Shown: in pieces, positions 42,609 to 50,982 of the stretch
How positions within the stretch are numbered: the stretch's first letter is position 1
Layout of the letters: each line of letters opens with the position of its first letter
Assembly: GCA_959019945.1 (NCBI GenBank)
Contig: CAUEQD010000006.1
Coordinates: forward strand, 1 to 64,000
Reading direction: 5' to 3'
From: an uncultured Collinsella sp.
GTDB taxonomy: Bacteria; Actinomycetota; Coriobacteriia; Coriobacteriales; Coriobacteriaceae
DNA length: 64,000 nt
Made by a program: the position numbers and the translations under genes
The notes under the pieces: generated by a model
What the model was told of the DNA's origin: nothing
Seen by the model: only the letters and a program-made list of their open reading frames with translations
Database searches by the model: none

Positions 42609-44705
42609 GTGGCAGACGCTAAAGATTTCCTGTTTGAGATCGGTACGGAGGAAATGCCCTCCGCACCGCTGAACAATGCCGTCAAGCAGCTTGGCACCAT
42701 GATCGCCAAGGGTCTCGACGAGGCCGGTCTGGCCCACGGCGAGGTCCGCGTGATCTCGAGCCCGCGCCGTCTTGCCGCGCTCGTGGCTAATGTCGCCACC
42801 GCGACCGACGAGGTTCACGAAGTCAAGCGCGGCCCTGCGGCAAACATTGCCTTCGATGCCGACGGCAACGCCACTAAGGCCGCCCAGGGCTTTGCCCGCA
42901 AGTGCGGTGTGGCTGCCGAGGACCTGGTCCGTCGCGAGGACACCGACGGTCGCGAGTATGTCTTTGCCGAGAAGAACATTCCTTCCGCACCGGCTACGCC
43001 GATTCTGACCGCTCTGTGCGAGAAGACCATCGCCGGCCTGCAGTGGCCCAACTACCGCAGCCAGCGCTGGGGTCACGAGCATGCGACTTTTGTTCGTCCG
43101 GTCCGCTGGATCTGCTGCCTTTTGGGCGAGGATGTTGTGCCCGTGTCGTTTGCCGACGTGACGAGCGGCAACACCACGCGCGGTCATCGTGTACTTGGCC
43201 CTGGCGACCATGTGGTTGCCAGCCCCGCCGTCTACGAGCAGGTGCTCGAGGACGCCGGCGTGCTTTCTGCCGAGCGTCGTCGCGAGGCCATCCTTGCCGG
43301 TATCGCCGAGGTCGAGGCCGCTCGCCCCGGCTGTCATGTCGACACGCCCAAGAAGGTCTTTGAGGAGGTCATTAACCTCTGCGAGTGGCCGACGGTGCTC
43401 GTCGGTACCTTCGATGAGGAGTTCCTCAAGGTCCCGCATGAGATCATCTGCGAGTCCATGCTCACTAACCAGCGCTACTTTCCGATCTATGACGGCGAGG
43501 GCAAGCTCACGCGTGAGTTCGTGGTCGTCTCCAACAGCAAGCCCGAGAACGCCGAGCGCGTGATCGACGGCAACGAGCGCGTCGTGCGCGCCCGTCTGGA
43601 CGACGCTAAGTTCTTCTATGAGGAGGACCTGAAGATCTCCCTCGATGAGTTCCGCGAGCGTTTGGCTAAGGTCGCCTTCCAGGAGAAGCTCGGTAGCGTG
43701 CTCGCCAAGTCCGAGCGCATTGAGCAGCTCGCGCTCGCTATCGCCCGCGAGGCTCACCTGGGCGCCCATCTTGCCGCCGATGCCGCTCGCGCCGCGCACC
43801 TGTGCAAGGCCGACCTGGTGTCCAACGCCGTCGTCGAGTTCACGAGCCAGCAGGGCGTGATGGGCGGTTATTACGCGACCGCGATGGGGGAGAACGACGA
43901 GGTCGCCCATGCTATTCGCGATCACTATCGTCCTCGCTTTGCCGGTGACGAGCTGCCCGAGGGCACCGCTGGCTGCATCGTGGCCTGCGCCGACAAGCTC
44001 GATACCATCGCCGGTATCTTTTCCATCGGCGAGCCCCCGACCGGCTCTTCGGACCCCTATGCGCTGCGTCGTGCCGCTATCGGCATCATCAACATCCTGC
44101 GCGACCGTCTGCCGATCGACCCCACGTCGCTCATCGACTTCGCCCTCGAGCTCTACAGTGAGCAGGGCATTGAGTTCGACGCCGCCGAGGTCGCCCAGCA
44201 GGTCCGTGACTTCTTCCACGGCCGCCTGGTGAGCATGGCCCGCGACGAGAAGATTCCTGCCGATACCGTTGCCGCCGTCTCCGCGGTGCACATCATCGCC
44301 CCGTCCGTCTTCTTCGCCCGCTGCGCCGCCCTCGACGAGGCCCGCAAGAACGACGCTGAGACGTTCGACAACCTGGCGACCGCCTATGCCCGCGCCGCGC
44401 ACATCTCCAAGCCCGAGCTGGGTGCGGAGTACGACCGCAGCCTGATGGGCGAGGCCGAGCTCGCGCTTGCCGACGCCTCCGAGGCTGCTCAGACTGCTGT
44501 CGACGTCGCCCTTACTGCCGAGGATTACCCGGCCGCATTTGCCGCCCTTGCCGCCCTGCGTGCTCCCATCGACCGTTTCTTCGATGAGGTCAAGGTCATG
44601 GACAAGGACGAGCAGCTCCGCGATAATCGCCTTAAGCTGCTCAACCGCTTCGAGGCCGTTTTCTCCGGCATCGCAAACATCGGTGAGCTTGCCCGCAAAA
44701 AGTAA
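42609..44705 (+). CDS. glyS: Glycyl-tRNA synthetase beta subunit
   Basis: A protein of 698 residues, the usual length. It starts LFEIGTEEMPSAPLNNAVKQ and has the HD-like middle domain and a C-terminal anticodon-binding part ending DKDEQLRDNRLKLLNRF. It binds tRNA-Gly in the alpha2-beta2 enzyme. The start is GTG. Confidence 0.96.
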   Translation: MADAKDFLFEIGTEEMPSAPLNNAVKQLGTMIAKGLDEAGLAHGEVRVISSPRRLAALVANVATATDEVHEVKRGPAANIAFDADGNATKAAQGFARKCGVAAEDLVRREDTDGREYVFAEKNIPSAPATPILTALCEKTIAGLQWPNYRSQRWGHEHATFVRPVRWICCLLGEDVVPVSFADVTSGNTTRGHRVLGPGDHVVASPAVYEQVLEDAGVLSAERRREAILAGIAEVEAARPGCHVDTPKKVFEEVINLCEWPTVLVGTFDEEFLKVPHEIICESMLTNQRYFPIYDGEGKLTREFVVVSNSKPENAERVIDGNERVVRARLDDAKFFYEEDLKISLDEFRERLAKVAFQEKLGSVLAKSERIEQLALAIAREAHLGAHLAADAARAAHLCKADLVSNAVVEFTSQQGVMGGYYATAMGENDEVAHAIRDHYRPRFAGDELPEGTAGCIVACADKLDTIAGIFSIGEPPTGSSDPYALRRAAIGIINILRDRLPIDPTSLIDFALELYSEQGIEFDAAEVAQQVRDFFHGRLVSMARDEKIPADTVAAVSAVHIIAPSVFFARCAALDEARKNDAETFDNLATAYARAAHISKPELGAEYDRSLMGEAELALADASEAAQTAVDVALTAEDYPAAFAALAALRAPIDRFFDEVKVMDKDEQLRDNRLKLLNRFEAVFSGIANIGELARKK

Positions 44706-44739
44706 GCCAGCCTGCGCGTAAGCGCAAAAGGAGCCCCGC

Positions 44740-45615
44740 ATGGATTGCCCGGTCACCGCTCGTCCCACCGTTATCGTTATCTCCGACTCGCTCGGTGATA
44801 CCGCTTGTGAGGTGGTGCTTGCGGCGTCCGGGCAATTTGATGAAGGGGCTTTTTGTGTTTTGCGCCTGCCTAAGGTGACTTCTGTGGAGCAGGTCAAGTC
44901 ATTTGTGGGGCCGCGCGTCGATGCCGACCATCGCGATATCGCCGTGTTCCATACCATCGTCGACCCGGCGCTACGTGCTCGTGTGCTCGATTACCTGGGC
45001 ATGCTGCATATTCGCTCGGTCGACCTGATCGGCCCGACGCTCGCCGTGCTGTCGTCGCTCATCGGTGTACCGCCCAAGGGCGTCGCGGGCGTGATTCACA
45101 GGACCGATGACCGCTATTTCCATCGTATCGAGGCCATGGAGTATTTCGTTGAGCACGATGACGGGCGCGGCTGCGACGATCTGTCGGGTGCCGATATCGT
45201 GCTGCTGGGCGTATCGCGCACGTCCAAGACGCCGCTGTCGATGTTTTTGGCCTTTCAAGGTTACAAGGTTGCCAATGTTCCGTTGGCCCATGGCATGGAG
45301 CCGCCCAAGTCAATTTACGAGGTCGACCCGATGCGTTTGTTTGGCCTGATTTCGACCGTCGACGTTATTTCTGAGATTCGCGATAGCCGCTTGGGCGATG
45401 ACTACGCCCGTGCCGTCGCCGGCTCCTATGCCGAGCCCGAGAGCGTGCGAAGCGAGCTCGAGGAGGCTCGTGCTCTCATGAAGCGCCTGGGTTGCTTTGT
45501 AGTGCGTACCGACGGCAAGGCGATCGAGGAGAGCGCCTCCGAGATCATCGCTCACCTCGATGAGATCCAGGAAGCAAGGGCCCGCCGAGCCGCCCGCCGC
45601 GCCCAGCAGCAGTAA
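44740..45615 (+). CDS. ppsR: Pyruvate, phosphate dikinase regulatory protein (kinase/pyrophosphorylase)
   Basis: A protein of 291 residues of the PEP-synthase/PPDK regulatory family (DUF299): VIVISDSLGDTACEVV, the P-loop-like LLGVSRTSKTPLSMFLA, HGMEPPKSIYEVDP. It phosphorylates a threonine near the catalytic histidine of PPDK with ADP, and reverses this with phosphate. Its target gene ppdK lies 11.7 kb downstream, across the accessory island, whereas the two functionally belong together. GGAG precedes the ATG. Confidence 0.94.
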   Translation: MDCPVTARPTVIVISDSLGDTACEVVLAASGQFDEGAFCVLRLPKVTSVEQVKSFVGPRVDADHRDIAVFHTIVDPALRARVLDYLGMLHIRSVDLIGPTLAVLSSLIGVPPKGVAGVIHRTDDRYFHRIEAMEYFVEHDDGRGCDDLSGADIVLLGVSRTSKTPLSMFLAFQGYKVANVPLAHGMEPPKSIYEVDPMRLFGLISTVDVISEIRDSRLGDDYARAVAGSYAEPESVRSELEEARALMKRLGCFVVRTDGKAIEESASEIIAHLDEIQEARARRAARRAQQQ

Positions 45616-45621
45616 CTACTG

Positions 45622-45639
45622 AGTAGCTAATTTGGGACG
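45622..45639 (+). repeat. Left 18-bp inverted repeat of the accessory island
   Basis: The sequence AGTAGCTAATTTGGGACG occurs here and, as its exact reverse complement, at 57012-57029. It starts six bases after the ppsR stop. Confidence 0.75.
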
Positions 45640-45838
45640 TGTCTCTATAGTATTGTCAAATCTCCTGGGACGAGCCCGCCCTCCTCGAGTCGCTCGGGAG
45701 GCTCGGCGTTGCAGAGACGGCGAGGTCGGACGGGGATTACCTCTTCGTGATGGAGGGGAACCCCGGCGCTGGAGGGCGACGGGGAGGCGCCTCGGGTGCA
45801 GCTACACAAGGGGGCCTGTCCACGAGGTCCACGTGCGG

Positions 45839-45964
45839 GAAGTCAATTAATTTACCGTTCAAAAAGGGGGCAATGTGGGAAAGGGCCAAGCCGACTATTG
45901 AAATGACGATAAAGACGAGGCATCCTGATGTATGTCGGAATATAGATAGGACAAAACGTATCAT
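45839..45964 (-). pseudogene. N-terminal fragment of an ABC exporter gene
   Basis: From ATG 45964, 42 codons read as an amphipathic start and first membrane helix, FIVISIVGLALSHIAPFLNG then KLIDF. This lines up with the start of the intact exporter at 54326 (LFVILMLVNFALSCVMPALN then GGFVDF). After the F codon the similarity ends in unrelated GC-rich sequence. No ribosome site is seen. It is a truncated gene. Confidence 0.6.
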
Positions 45965-46167
45965 CTATATCGCTTCTATGAAACCCGATGCAAGTTCTTC
46001 TCAATCTCGAAATAGATTGAAGGCATTGAGAGGAACTTTATACTACAAAAATCGTAGGTCTGCCACCTAGACAGAAGAAGTGATTTTGTATGCGGAATCT
46101 TGCATTTTGAAAACCGGTGCCAACTATGAGGTGTGAGTCGGGCTCGGTAAAGCGCGGGGGAAATGAG

Positions 46168-46205
46168 ATAGGCTGCGCGTCATCAGAGAGTGGCGCGCAG
46201 CCTAT
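46168..46205 (-). terminator. Hairpin after the methyltransferase gene
   Basis: A perfect 12-bp stem (46168-46179 with 46194-46205), followed on the minus strand by a moderately T-rich stretch. It probably terminates the set A operon. Confidence 0.6.
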
Positions 46206-46231
46206 TGACCTGCTTTCGTATGACGGATGCT

Positions 46232-47374
46232 TTAGAGGATCCAGGGGCCAAGTGGGTTGCCATCTGCGGAGCAGTCTTGAATCGTTAGGATGGGATTTTG
46301 AAAGGGCTGTCTCTCCCTCCACGCCTTCAAGTGATAGGTGCAGACGCGGTCGTAGTGGATTTTTTTGTATGCGCGCGATATCTGTTTTACAGCCTCCTCT
46401 TTGCTGGAATATTTTCCTGGAGCATGTGCAACAGATGTGCATGCGATACCGTCGATCCAGCCAGATTGGGGTCCGAGGTTAAAGCTCGAGATTATTGTCA
46501 AGACGCCATTGAGGCCAGCTTGCAACAAATCGTTCTGTATTCGTTCAAATGCTGATTGATTGTTGGTTCCAAGGCCAATCATTCCAATTGCAGAGAGGTA
46601 TCCGCTATCAGTGAGTTTATCTCCTGCACCTCGAATAACCTTGCTTGTGATGTTGAGGCCATCTGGGCCGCCATCGCCAACGAAGGGGTATGGTACGTCT
46701 TCTGGGATTGGGAGCAAAGGAGGATTCACCGTAATGAGTTCATAGCTGCAAGAGCTTTCGATATTGTTTAGTGCGTTGTAGAGACTTCCGGTTAGAACAG
46801 TTAAATCTTCGCTAATACCATTGACCAGTGCGTTTAGTTGGCAGATTTCTGAGGCGATTGGATTGATATCTATCGCCGTGACGTGCATTCCAGATTTTGC
46901 CAGTATGAGTGCCTGGATGCCTGGTCCAGAGCAGAGGTCTAAGGCATTCTTTCCGGGGGATGGGCTTAGCCGACGAGCGAGCCCAATTGAATCAGAGCCA
47001 AAATATAGTAAAGGCGAGGGTGATGGCGCATCGGCAAAAAGCCAGATGCCATGATATCGGATTAGAGATAAACCGGAAAGGGAGGCATTGCCATTGTGCT
47101 TGCTTAGCAGCCCGAGTGAGGCTATGGTTTCAACAGTGCCTTTCAGCAGACTTCTTTTTGCCACTTCTGAATCGAGATCAATCTCTCCACCTAGCATCAG
47201 GAAGGAGACGATCTCTTGATGCTCCCTGTCAAGTTGATCCCAGATGCGATGCGCGCATTCAAAAGGATCTATAGATATGTCAAGTGTGTCTAAAAAATCT
47301 GTTACTCCAAGAGTGTCCAATCTACGGAGTGGATTACTCGAGAGCGAATTTAAAGAGGGTAGCACTTCAATCAT
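46232..47374 (-). CDS. PrmC-like class I methyltransferase, putative RiPP tailoring enzyme (set A)
   Basis: A protein of 380 residues. An N-terminal helical part of about 140 residues precedes a Rossmann methyltransferase domain with the SAM motif ALDLCSGPGIQALILA, the acidic loop VTAIDIN and the catalytic-type motif NPPLLP. NPP motifs mark enzymes that methylate planar amide or amine nitrogens, such as PrmC on glutamine side chains or adenine-N6 enzymes. The gene overlaps the radical SAM gene by 8 bases. By analogy with the Asn N-methyltransferase of polytheonamide, it could methylate asparagines of the NAN-repeat protein encoded two genes upstream; this is inference. The start at 47389 is an alternative. 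Confidence 0.78.
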   Translation of the reverse strand: MIEVLPSLNSLSSNPLRRLDTLGVTDFLDTLDISIDPFECAHRIWDQLDREHQEIVSFLMLGGEIDLDSEVAKRSLLKGTVETIASLGLLSKHNGNASLSGLSLIRYHGIWLFADAPSPSPLLYFGSDSIGLARRLSPSPGKNALDLCSGPGIQALILAKSGMHVTAIDINPIASEICQLNALVNGISEDLTVLTGSLYNALNNIESSCSYELITVNPPLLPIPEDVPYPFVGDGGPDGLNITSKVIRGAGDKLTDSGYLSAIGMIGLGTNNQSAFERIQNDLLQAGLNGVLTIISSFNLGPQSGWIDGIACTSVAHAPGKYSSKEEAVKQISRAYKKIHYDRVCTYHLKAWRERQPFQNPILTIQDCSADGNPLGPWIL

Positions 47375-48446
47375 GTATATCAGACCCATTTCCGATAAAG
47401 GTAGTCTCGAATTTAGTCTCGACAATCAAGTCGGCTGCCAGTTTAGGAGCTAGCTTTGCAAGACAGGTCTGTGCCTCTTTCGAGAGGGCGATGTCTTCGC
47501 AAATCTCGCATTGAGAGAGGTAGCTTGAGCGCCCAAATGAAGAAAGGCCTCCGCTCGTGCGCAAGTGCTTCAGCAGCCCTCCTGGTCCTATGTATTGTAT
47601 GTAATTAAGTAGGAGCAGCTGCAGTTCATTAATGTCATCCGTCAGATTGATTTTGCCAAGATCGAAAAGCCAAGTTCCCTCTGCATTTATTCCGCAGCAG
47701 GGTGCAAGATGGCAGTTTGGGGAAATAACGAAGTCTCGGCCGCAGTCGGAACAGTGTGACGCTAAGAGACGTGCCTGCGGTCGCGCATTTTGGTTGAGAC
47801 TGAGATTTCGTGCGCGCCCAATTCGCGTGATGCCTGAATCCGTGATGAAGCGGGCTGGCGCGCTGGGAGGCTGGGTATTATCGTCGAACTGATGCAGGAG
47901 TGGAATGTCTTCATTAAGGTACTTGCACAGGTATGCCGGGCTGATTGTACTGTTGTTATCTCTGCAGACCGCAATGCCGAGAGTTTGAAAGCCCATTGTT
48001 TTTGCTGAGTTCCAAAGGTTGCGCACATTCTCGAGGGGTATATATTCCGCATGAAAGTCGTCGCAGCTGATATTGATTTCGTCAAGGCCACATGACTTCA
48101 ATTCGTTGAGGAACGTTTCTGCGTCTCTTTCGCTTTTTGCCCACCACGCATTCGTTACAATTCGAGTAAAGAGTCCTAAAGAATTCGCATATGCGATGGC
48201 CTCGAGAAGGTCATCGCCAAGAAGGGTGCATTCTCCGCCCGTAAACACAACAACACCACTTCCGACGCATACTTCGGCGAAGCTATCGATGAATTGCCGC
48301 ATTTGGGGAAGAGTAAGCCTGTCACTGTTGTTCGGAGTGCAGCTCATCAGACAATGATCACACACAGCGCCACATTTATATGTTAGGATAAATGTCAGCA
48401 TTCGAGGTCTGCGGAACAGCACGTGCTGCGAGCTTTCGGAAATCAT
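47367..48446 (-). CDS. Radical SAM peptide-modifying enzyme, set A
   Basis: A protein of 359 residues. The cluster motif CGAVCDHC lies at residues 25-32, followed by the SAM-binding TGGECTLLG. Further cysteines lie in the C-terminal third (CSDCGRDF, CHLAPCCGIN, CEIC), fitting auxiliary cluster binding as in SPASM/twitch enzymes. The ATG overlaps the stop of the NAN-repeat protein gene (ATGA), so translation is coupled and that protein is the likely substrate. Epimerase, cyclophane or other chemistry cannot be told from sequence alone. Codon usage is AT-richer than in the housekeeping genes around the island. Confidence 0.85.
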   Translation of the reverse strand: MISESSQHVLFRRPRMLTFILTYKCGAVCDHCLMSCTPNNSDRLTLPQMRQFIDSFAEVCVGSGVVVFTGGECTLLGDDLLEAIAYANSLGLFTRIVTNAWWAKSERDAETFLNELKSCGLDEINISCDDFHAEYIPLENVRNLWNSAKTMGFQTLGIAVCRDNNSTISPAYLCKYLNEDIPLLHQFDDNTQPPSAPARFITDSGITRIGRARNLSLNQNARPQARLLASHCSDCGRDFVISPNCHLAPCCGINAEGTWLFDLGKINLTDDINELQLLLLNYIQYIGPGGLLKHLRTSGGLSSFGRSSYLSQCEICEDIALSKEAQTCLAKLAPKLAADLIVETKFETTFIGNGSDIHD

Positions 48447-49168
48447 GCCGCGAGCAAACGGGCGTCGGTGATTACCAAGGTGCCTTCGTTCTCGGAGTAA
48501 GTAACTTCGAATTCGACGGAGCGATAATACCCGCGGGCGACCCCATTGGAAGCCCCTTCGGGGTTGATGGTATTGGAGCTGGAATTCTTGATTGCTGTTT
48601 TAAGCATGGCTGCTTGCCTCGCTGCACTCAAGCCCTCTTGATCAAATTTCCTGAAAACAGAAGTTTGTTTGTACGATTCCGATAGTTCAACAACATCAGG
48701 TTTGTTCATAAAAATAGCCGATCCATAGCCCATTGTGTTGACGTCGTACTTAAGGTTGGCGTTGTTTTGAGCATTCGCGTTTGCGTTTGCCATTCCGTTT
48801 GCGTTCAGAATGATGTTTGCGTTCGTTACTGCGTTTGCATTAAGTACAACGTTTACGAGAGGTATCGTTTGCGGCTCAGCTTCGTTGTCCTCGTCATAAT
48901 ATGCAAGTTGGATACGACGATATACTGCGCGTGCAACGGGGACACGCGCCTCCTTTTCGGTTGACTCCACCAGTTCGTACAGAGAGACTTTTCGATTTCC
49001 CGCTTTGATTTGGAGGTCTGTAATTCCATATTTCTGGAATACGGCACGAGGCTGAGCTTCGAAATCGCGTCTTGCGTCGGTAGATTGTTCCGCGTCCGCG
49101 ACCAGTTTTTCAAGGATGCTAAGCTGGGACTGTATTGAGAGTTCGTTTAGGTGGTTCACATTGTCCAT
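48443..49168 (-). CDS. Putative RiPP precursor with NAN hexapeptide repeats (proteusin-like)
   Basis: A protein of 241 residues. Residues about 16-55 (SILEKLVADAEQSTDARRDF, then EAQPRAVFQKYGI) resemble the nitrile-hydratase-like or Nif11-like leaders of proteusins. Residues 106-138 hold five hexapeptide units in which NAN recurs every six residues (N110/112, 116/118, 122/124, 128/130). A tail of about 100 residues follows, rich in Ser and Asn. Asparagines six apart are what I recall of polytheonamide and aeronamide cores. The ATG at 49168 has a very strong GGAGGT site. It is the first gene of an operon with a radical SAM enzyme and a methyltransferase. The long tail is unusual; a folded non-RiPP protein is not excluded. 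Confidence 0.65.
   Translation of the reverse strand: MDNVNHLNELSIQSQLSILEKLVADAEQSTDARRDFEAQPRAVFQKYGITDLQIKAGNRKVSLYELVESTEKEARVPVARAVYRRIQLAYYDEDNEAEPQTIPLVNVVLNANAVTNANIILNANGMANANANAQNNANLKYDVNTMGYGSAIFMNKPDVVELSESYKQTSVFRKFDQEGLSAARQAAMLKTAIKNSSSNTINPEGASNGVARGYYRSVEFEVTYSENEGTLVITDARLLAA
48755..48853 (-). repeat. Degenerate 18-bp tandem repeat encoding NAN units
   Basis: About five coding units of 18 bases, each with two AAC/AAT codons around GCN. The repetition is clearer at protein than DNA level, pointing to selection on the peptide pattern. Confidence 0.7.
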
Positions 49169-49366
49169 AGCGGTGACCTCCAATGTTGAATAGCTGTCTT
49201 GAAAGACTACGTCATGCTAGTGTCGGTATCGATTTGATACTACGAACAAATTAGAACTAAATGGATATAGTTTCCATACTAATCAAAACAAACTTGCATT
49301 CAAGTTTTTATTTATACTTGATTTAAGGCGGAGTGGAATGTGGGTGCGCAAGGAGACGCGGAATCG
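49169..49366. promoter_or_regulatory. AT-rich divergent promoter region of set A
   Basis: The roughly 130 bases from 49200 to 49330 are strongly AT-rich and lie between the minus-strand precursor operon and the plus-strand DUF1648 gene. Both promoters should be here; no pair of elements stands out. A short inverted repeat ATGGA...TCCAT lies at 49261-49277. Confidence 0.4.
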
Positions 49367-49993
49367 ATGAGAGCCTCAAAAAAAATTACTGCAGTGTTAT
49401 CATCTTTCATCCTCTCTATTCTTCCATTTCTGATTCTATGGGCGGCTTGGTCAGTCCTCCCTGATACAATTCCCGCTCATTGGAGTGGGGGTGTGGTTGA
49501 TCGATGGGGTAATAAGCTTGAATTGCTGGTTGTTCCGCTGTTTTCTCTGATTGGTTCTATTGCAATTTCTGTGTACCTTATTGTTTCCACGCGGCGAAGA
49601 GAGTTCGCGGATTTCTCTGTTCGAATGCGACGGGACTTTGTTGCGTGCTATATTTCTAGTCTTCTTTTATCGACAACCTGCTCAGTGATAATTGACGTTT
49701 GGGTTCAGTTGATTCTTACGCAAAACACTGCGGTTGATGGGGGGCTTGGACTATCGATCCTGTATTCCCTTCCCGGGCTATATGTGATCTTGTGCGCTTT
49801 GCCGCCTTTTTATGCGAGCGGCGAGAGCAAAAAGGCAGAGCGCCTGATAACAGTTCTTATTGGCGGCGCGGAGATTGTTCTTTGTGGAATAGTGCTTGAA
49901 GGTCCGGCTGCCTCTTATGCGATGATTGGACTGATGATTCTGTTCTGTGCGTTTGAGATTGTGTCACAGGTAAGGGATAGCCGGTCCTTATGA
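49367..49993 (+). CDS. DUF1648/SdpI-like membrane protein, candidate immunity protein
   Basis: A protein of 208 residues with about six membrane helices. After the first helix it has the DUF1648 signature LPDTIPAHWSGGVVDRWGNK, found in SdpI and related membrane proteins. In Bacillus, SdpI gives immunity to the SdpC toxin. Its place, divergent from the precursor operon, fits immunity or sensing; this is inference. ATG 49367 (AAGGAG, 11 bases) or GTG 49340 (GGCGGAG, 6 bases) are both possible starts; the shorter brings the first helix near the N-terminus. Confidence 0.75.
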   Translation: MRASKKITAVLSSFILSILPFLILWAAWSVLPDTIPAHWSGGVVDRWGNKLELLVVPLFSLIGSIAISVYLIVSTRRREFADFSVRMRRDFVACYISSLLLSTTCSVIIDVWVQLILTQNTAVDGGLGLSILYSLPGLYVILCALPPFYASGESKKAERLITVLIGGAEIVLCGIVLEGPAASYAMIGLMILFCAFEIVSQVRDSRSL

Positions 49994-50493
49994 GTTGAAT
50001 TACGCGCGTGCGGATATAAAGGTTGGCATGTTAAGCTGGTCGTTTTCTCGTTCTGGGACATTTGCAGTAGGATGAGTGGGACTAGGCGCGCTGCGGTGTG
50101 ATGGTGACGGTTGAGACTTGTATCGCTGCAAATCCGCTGATGCACATTTTGCTATTGGGCTTGAAGGTGGGACCGGCAGGCCTTTGTTTGGGATGTTCCG
50201 GTCGTCCAACGCGTGTTGCACGGCTTTATATTGTTACGCTCGTTCGGCGCTCCGTTGGAGCATTTCCGGGTTTGTCGGCATCATGACTTGGCCAAGTGAC
50301 ACGCTTGCCGGGACGGTTGTAACGCCGCGCCGGTTCCGTGTGCTCCTTCGTTGTTGGCCTGTCCAGCCGGGGGCGGATTCGGCCTCATGTTGTGGCGCAC
50401 GGCCTTCAGGGGCTTCCCCTGGCGAGTTATGTTCGTCCGTATGGGTAAGGGTCGGGTTGAGCTGACAATCCCGTGTCGGAAGGGGCTTGGACC
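49994..50493. other. Non-coding stretch between the DUF1648 gene and a hypothetical gene
   Basis: The composition turns GC-rich after about 50.1 kb. Open frames exist on both strands but show no family resemblance, compositional bias or ribosome site that I would trust. No hairpin of note. Confidence 0.4.
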
Positions 50494-50982
50494 ATGCGCG
50501 CGATGACAGAGATTGAGTGGCTGGACGGCCGTGTGACGAAGGTGCCGGAGCTCGCCCTGGGCGATGCGCTCGGCGAGAGCGTCCAGGCGGAGCTCGATTT
50601 CGGGTTCGACGACGTGTTGGAGGGCCTTTGGGTTGAGGTGCGCCATCATGAGCCGGATGAGGACTCGGACGGCGACCCGCGCGGGAGGGGCTGCGCACTG
50701 TACGCGGACTGCCGGTACAGCCTGGTCGAACCGTCGGACCTCGACCGTGTCTTCTGCATCCTTTACGAGGGGCAGCCGAGGGTCTGCCGCGTCGCGGGGG
50801 AGCTCGTGAACCTTTCGCGGGCCTGCGCGTTGTCCTGCCTCATGCTCGGATCTCCCTACCCGCCAGGCGCCCTCGAGGCCCTGGCCGCGTGCGCTCGATA
50901 CCTCTGCGGTCCGGCTTTCACATCCGACCTCGCCGCCCGTGCCCGCGCCGCGGGGGAGCTAGGGCCCCCGCGGCGGCGGTGA
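50494..50982 (+). CDS. Hypothetical protein
   Basis: A protein of 162 residues from ATG 50494 (GGAAGGGG about 10 bases upstream; ATG 50503 is an alternative). The first 50 residues are acidic (TEIEWLDGRVTKVPELALGD), and there are several cysteines (CALYADCRYS, CRVAGE, CALSCLML). No known domain is recognised. The GC content is much higher than that of the neighbouring RiPP genes, so this block may have entered separately. The acidic, well-formed N-terminal half argues that it is a real gene. Confidence 0.45.
   Translation: MRAMTEIEWLDGRVTKVPELALGDALGESVQAELDFGFDDVLEGLWVEVRHHEPDEDSDGDPRGRGCALYADCRYSLVEPSDLDRVFCILYEGQPRVCRVAGELVNLSRACALSCLMLGSPYPPGALEALAACARYLCGPAFTSDLAARARAAGELGPPRRR

Larger units (their letters stand above)
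45640..46231. other. Island left edge: gene debris, no intact gene
   Basis: Positions 45666-45838 are GC-rich and read on the plus strand like a decayed coding end (WDEPALLESLGRLG, DGDYLFVMEGN), which I cannot assign. A minus-strand ABC transporter fragment adjoins it at 45839-45964. The rest is AT-rich and empty apart from the hairpin at 46168-46205. Confidence 0.45.

Noticed and set aside
41703..44957. A 1084-codon minus-strand frame opposite glyQ-glyS
   Set aside because: No domain, no ribosome site, and both tRNA synthetase subunits on the plus strand are unmistakable.
48755..48853. NAN-encoding tandem repeats as a CRISPR array
   Set aside because: Units are 18 bp, degenerate, lack spacers and are in frame within a protein-coding gene.
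50234..50698. Arg/Pro-rich minus-strand frame near 50.4 kb
   Set aside because: Translation is low-complexity and opposite the better plus-strand candidate at 50494.
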